From NCBI GenBank assembly GCA_012295275.1, contig CM022675.1, positions 11,364,516 through 11,387,015 on the forward strand: DNA of 22,500 bases, given 5' to 3'. The position numbers were made by a program, and so were the translations under genes. Below the pieces are notes generated by a model. That model made no database searches. It worked only from the letters and a program-made list of their open reading frames with translations, and had not been told where the DNA came from. The DNA comes from Chrysomallon squamiferum. Lineage: Eukaryota; Mollusca; Gastropoda; Neomphalida; Peltospiridae. Below are positions 19,060 to 22,500 of this stretch, piece after piece; the first letter of the stretch is position 1, and each line of letters opens with the position of its first letter.

Positions 19060-19230
19060 ACCCAGTAGCGATTTTATCGAGCTCCAGCATGACCCGGCAT
19101 AAATGAACTGGCTTCAAAAAAGAGATGACTAAACCAGTTAAAACCGTCGCTGCAAAAACACACGCACTAAATACGAGCCAGTGAGCCCGCGTTCACACGC
19201 AGCTCCAGATCCGTAGCCATCAGCCGCGGT
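19060..19230 (-). other. Probable non-coding leader exon (5' UTR exon 1)
   Basis: A consensus 5' splice site, GGGT|GTAAGTATT, ends at 19060 on the minus strand, so the leader exon lies directly above it. The transcription start was not located; about 19230 is a guess from the promoter-like sequence beyond. The leader holds several upstream ATGs. The one at 19220 opens a 17-codon frame ending at 19167. The one at 19100 opens an 8-codon frame ending at 19074. The one at 19090 stays open to the splice junction and, if spliced to 17911, continues to a stop at 17880 beyond the main ATG. No frame here joins the main coding frame. Confidence 0.5.
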
Positions 19231-19400
19231 CACGTGACGGGAGCAGCCAATCGCGTCGCGCGCGGTTCGTATCAATTATGAAATGACTTCGCCGAGGCGT
19301 CGTTTTCGTCCCGTGTTTCAGTCCTGCTTCGTCCGCCGAGCTGGCGAATGGTTCACGTGTATTTCGCTGCGGAAGTTTCCGTTCGTGTTGTGTTTGTTAT
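19190..19400 (-). promoter_or_regulatory. CpG-rich, TATA-less promoter region
   Basis: This is the most GC- and CpG-rich non-coding stretch in the window and sits just upstream of the leader exon. It contains GTCACGTGAC (19229-19238), a palindromic E-box of the USF/MITF type; a CCAAT box on the plus strand (19247-19251), which is inverted relative to the gene; and a second CACGTG at 19354-19359. No TATA box was seen at a sensible place. The boundaries and the start site are inferred. The same region could also drive plus-strand transcription. Confidence 0.5.
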
Positions 19401-19421
19401 GTATTTAATGTGATGTGTCTA

Positions 19422-19470
19422 AAGAGAGAGAGAGAGATAGAGAGAGAGAGAGCGAGAGAGAAAGAGAGGC
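19422..19470. repeat. (GA)n
   Basis: GA units with T, C and A interruptions just upstream of the promoter region. Confidence 0.9.
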
Positions 19471-19611
19471 AAGGAAACGGGAAGTCCGGCGAAGGTGGAA
19501 TGAAAATTAATCTTATGCCGATTTGTAATGTGTTTTTTGTTTTATTTTGTTTGTTTGAAAATGATTATTTGGCGTATGTATATTACTTACTATTAGTAGC
19601 TTGATGTTTCA

Positions 19612-19648
19612 TTATTTATTTATTTATTTATTTATTTACTTATTATTA

Positions 19649-19701
<53 letters not shown>

Positions 19702-19795
19702 TCATGTACTTATATATTCATTTATTTATTTATTTATTTATTCATACATTCATTAATTTATTCACACATTCGTTCGTTCGTTCATTCATACATTT
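19612..19795. repeat. (TTTA)n-(TTA)n-(TTTA/TTCA)n block
   Basis: TTTA units, then about 19 TTA units (19642-19700), then TTTA changing into TTCA and TTCG. Confidence 0.95.
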
Positions 19796-19840
19796 TTATA
19801 TTTCTGTTTGTTTTTGGGGGTTCTTGTTATTTTGTGCTGT

Positions 19841-19886
19841 TTTTTTTTTTTTTTTTTTTCTTTCTTTCTTGCTTTTTTTTTTTTTT
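19841..19886. repeat. Poly-T/CTTT tract
   Basis: Two T runs separated by CTTTCTTTCTTGC. A further run of about 22 T lies at 20032-20053. Confidence 0.95.
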
Positions 19887-20460
19887 CTCGCAAATCCCTT
19901 CATCCAATGAAATTTTAATATTCGGCTGTCAGTTGAAGTTAGGTGTATTCGCGGTTATTAATAGCACTTGTCAGTGTTATGGACCCGTTGTTTTGAAATA
20001 TACAAGATACGATATGACAAGCGTTTCTTTGATTTTTTTTTTTTTTTTTTTTTAACAGTAACCACTCATAACGAAATCAACACAGAGTACGTCATTGTCT
20101 TTATAACTCGACAAGCGTCTAGGTACATAAAACGGCAATATAATAAGTAGTAAATTTATGTTTAAAAAATGTAAATAAAGAAAAACAAAACAAAACAAGA
20201 CACCCACTATGTAAAACATCCTTCACACACACGCACACACACGCACAAACATTTCTGTATGTGCTGCCGTAAAATGCAATAAAAAACATGTAAACGCGCG
20301 CGCGCATACGAGTAAAAAAAATGTGTGTAATTTTTTTAATGTACTTTTTATAGCTGGCTTTTTATTTGGCTATAATCTAAAACGGTTTGGATTTTTCAGG
20401 ATATAATGCTACAGATCCAATGGAGAATAAAAATAAAATAAAGAAAAATAAAATAAGAAA
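19887..20460. other. Non-repetitive upstream DNA
   Basis: Mixed AT-rich sequence holding the T22 run, a CA patch (about 20223-20247) and a CG patch (about 20293-20304). The short frames here end in or start from homopolymers. No gene was seen. Confidence 0.4.
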
Positions 20461-20804
20461 AAGAAGAAGAAAAAAATGATAATGATGATGATGATGATGT
20501 TAATGAAAATTTTAATGATAATATTTATGATTATAACAAAATAAATCTATAAATTATAGTTTCGTTTTATTATTTTATTTTATTCTATTTCATTTTATTT
20601 TATATCATTTTCGTAATGGTACTTATATCGATTTTGTATTATTTAACTATAAGCTTGTTAATTTGCATTTTAAAGAATAAGTAAATAAAATAAATAAATA
20701 GAAACAAATTAAAAAAAAAACAAAAAAAAAACTTGTGTAAATATGTCTGTGTGTATATATATTTCTGTTTAGTCAATTTCACTGTCATTCAACAGTTGTA
20801 AAAT
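20461..20804. other. AT-rich DNA with GAT and TTTTA patches
   Basis: A (GAT)n patch at 20478-20500 and TTTTA/TTTCA units at 20565-20605. No gene was seen. Confidence 0.6.
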
Positions 20805-20806
20805 AA

Positions 20807-20854
<48 letters not shown>

Positions 20855-20869
20855 CAAAACAAAATAAAA

Positions 20870-20900
<31 letters not shown>

Positions 20901-20973
20901 AATAAAATAAAATAAAATAAAATAAACAAATTTTAACATCTAAAGAAAAAAAAAAAAAAAAAAAAAAAAAAAA
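20805..20973. repeat. (AAT)n, (AAAT)n, (AAAAT)n and poly-A
   Basis: AAT at 20809-20852, AAAT at 20871-20900, AAAAT at 20900-20927, then about 29 A at 20945-20973. Unit length grows from three to four to five. Confidence 0.95.
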
Positions 20974-21185
20974 TAGAAAGAAAGAAAAATGCAGAAAACC
21001 CTCAAAATATACCTATTTACAACTTGTGTTTATTGTTCTGTTCTGAATAACGTGGAAACTGGTATTATTAATAAATTATAAATCTGCTGTAATCTGATCT
21101 TTGTATTGAAACGGTTAACTTCTTAATAAAACGAATACGGAAATACAACGGGAAGGAATACCGTTATCCATTTCATTTCTTTTTA
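20974..21185. other. Unique spacer
   Basis: About 210 bases with no gene or strong repeat. Confidence 0.4.
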
Positions 21186-21296
21186 ATTTTATTTATTTAT
21201 TTGTTTAATTCATTTTGTTTCATATTATTTCATTTCATTTCATTTTATATTATTTTATTTTATTTTTTATTTTATTTTATTTTATTTTATTTTATT

Positions 21297-21331
<35 letters not shown>

Positions 21332-21340
21332 TTATATATA
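21186..21340. repeat. (TTTCA)n-(TTTTA)n-(TTTA)n block
   Basis: Pentanucleotide TTTCA and TTTTA units pass into TTTA. The Phe/Leu/Tyr frame is repeat translation. Confidence 0.95.
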
Positions 21341-21385
21341 TTTTTTTTGACTCAATCTGTTTTACTTTTAGTAATTTGTTTTATT

Positions 21386-21415
21386 AATTTTAATAATAAC
21401 AACAACAACAACAAC

Positions 21416-21458
<43 letters not shown>

Positions 21459-21538
21459 GAGCCACCACTATCACCAACAACAGCATCAATAATAACAATA
21501 TTATTATTATTATTAATTACTACTACTATTAATGCAGC

Positions 21539-21594
<56 letters not shown>

Positions 21595-21595
21595 T
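21386..21595. repeat. Facing (TAA)n and (TTA)n arrays
   Basis: ACA and TAA units (21416-21459), about 80 bases of mixed triplets, then TTA (21537-21593). The two arrays are inverted copies. Confidence 0.95.
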
Positions 21596-21663
21596 AGTGA
21601 TATTAGCAGTAACAGCAGGGGAAGTAGCAGTAGAATACAAATTAAACAAAATCAAAAATAATT

Positions 21664-21705
21664 TTATTTACTTACTTATTTATTTATTTATTTATTTATG
21701 TACAT
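21664..21705. repeat. (TTTA)n
   Basis: About nine TTTA units with single-base changes at both ends. Confidence 0.9.
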
Positions 21706-22300
21706 ATGCATTTATGTATTTACTTAGTTATTATTCATTCATTTTTATTACATATTTTTCTCCTATTGCCATCACCTATTCAGTTTTACTGTTAAAATGA
21801 CACATAAATACAATAATAAATAGAAACGATTATTTCAGTGCAGCGGCAATACCAGGTCAGCAAAAAAAAAAATCAATTCTCTAAACTTACCACACCGTCC
21901 CGTTTCGAAATGGGTTAATTGTTTTCTTTGCGTCTGCCCTGCATCGAAATAATTAAACTTAAATCAAGCCTACTGTTTCTAATAAAAGGAAGACGTAATA
22001 ACAAATATTCCTTGTCCACCCATAAATCAAATTTGTCTCGGGATTGTCCCATTTTGAAATGGGTCAACCACGGTAACTAAGTGAGATGATGTGATCGTTG
22101 TTTGTAAGTACAGCTTCATGCGATTCAGTTTTTTTTTTATTTTCTGGGATTCGAATCGATTTCTGCTTTCCGAGGTTTTTTTACTTAAAAAGTAACCTGG
22201 CGAGGATTAATCAAAATATCAAAGTTTTAGCAGAGTCAGGCTGGATAATTTTTCTTCTCGTTACCTACTGGGAATTGATAAAAGTATTCATTCATACGCG
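21706..22300. other. Unique upstream segment with two related palindromes
   Basis: Non-repetitive sequence containing two near-palindromic 16-mers, cccgtttcgaaatggg (21899-21914) and cccattttgaaatggg (22048-22063). No gene is supported; the long plus-strand frame starting at 22098 ends in translated (TG)n. Confidence 0.45.
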
Positions 22301-22301
22301 T

Positions 22302-22455
22302 GTGTTTCTGTCTGTGTGTGTCTGTGTGTGTGTGTGTTTGTGTGTCTGTGTGTGTGTCTGTGTGTGTGTCTCTGTGTGTGTGTCTGTGTCTCTGTGTGTG
22401 TGTGTGGAATGTGTGGGAGGGAGGGAGGGAGGTAAAGAGAGAGAGAGAGAGAGAC
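22302..22455. repeat. (TG)n, (GGGA)n and (GA)n
   Basis: TG units with TC interruptions, then GGGAGGGAGGGAGGGAGG at 22415-22432, then GA units. The Val/Cys frame over it is repeat translation. Confidence 0.95.
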
Positions 22456-22500
22456 TTGCCCTAGTTTTTTTTTTATGCTTATCTTGAGGAATAGTGGGAA

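Noticed and set aside
22098-22487. 129-codon plus-strand frame
   Set aside because: The first part has no recognisable domain and the second half is translated (TG)n and (GA)n.

Overview
This is animal nuclear DNA. It is very AT-rich and a large share of it is simple sequence repeats: (TTA)n, (TTTA)n, (CTA/CTG)n, (TTTTA)n, long T or A tracts, and (CT)n, (CA)n, (GATA)n. It contains spliceosomal-type introns and no prokaryotic gene organisation. No transposase, reverse transcriptase, rRNA, tRNA or CRISPR array was recognised. The dense microsatellites and one developmental-regulator-like exon would suit a lophotrochozoan such as a mollusc, but nothing here fixes the species.

Only one stretch reads convincingly as protein-coding: a minus-strand exon at 17416-17896 of about 160 codons. 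It has a strong start context, an in-frame stop just upstream and a consensus 5' splice site at its end. The protein is rich in Ser, Gly, Tyr, Pro and Asn and looks like the N-terminal, pre-DNA-binding part of a homeobox-type transcription factor. There is no YPWM motif, so a posterior (Abd-B/Post-like) Hox protein is my preferred but unproven guess. A good 3' splice site lies 16 bases upstream of the ATG, and a consensus 5' splice site at 19059/19060 marks a likely 5' UTR exon beside a CpG-rich, TATA-less promoter with CCAAT and CACGTG motifs. The joined leader has several upstream ATGs; one reading frame crosses the intron and overlaps the main start codon.

Layout: 1-17415 would be the intron after the first coding exon. 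It must exceed 17.4 kb, because no homeobox or other downstream exon is visible. It alternates microsatellite blocks with islands of ordinary sequence, notably 3827-4230, 4655-5368, 7578-8036, 9121-9700, 11195-11520 and 16112-16410. The coding exon is at 17416-17896, the 5' UTR intron at 17912-19059, the leader exon and promoter at about 19060-19400, and upstream intergenic DNA with more repeats runs to 22500.

Beyond the gene, the window shows repeated compound triplet arrays with ordered unit changes, a duplicated cassette (12815-13002 and 13765-13980), a 152-bp duplication inside a triplet array, facing (TAA)/(TTA) arrays able to fold into double-stranded RNA, and a strand bias of T homopolymers. 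Most short reading frames in the window are translated microsatellites and are not genes.
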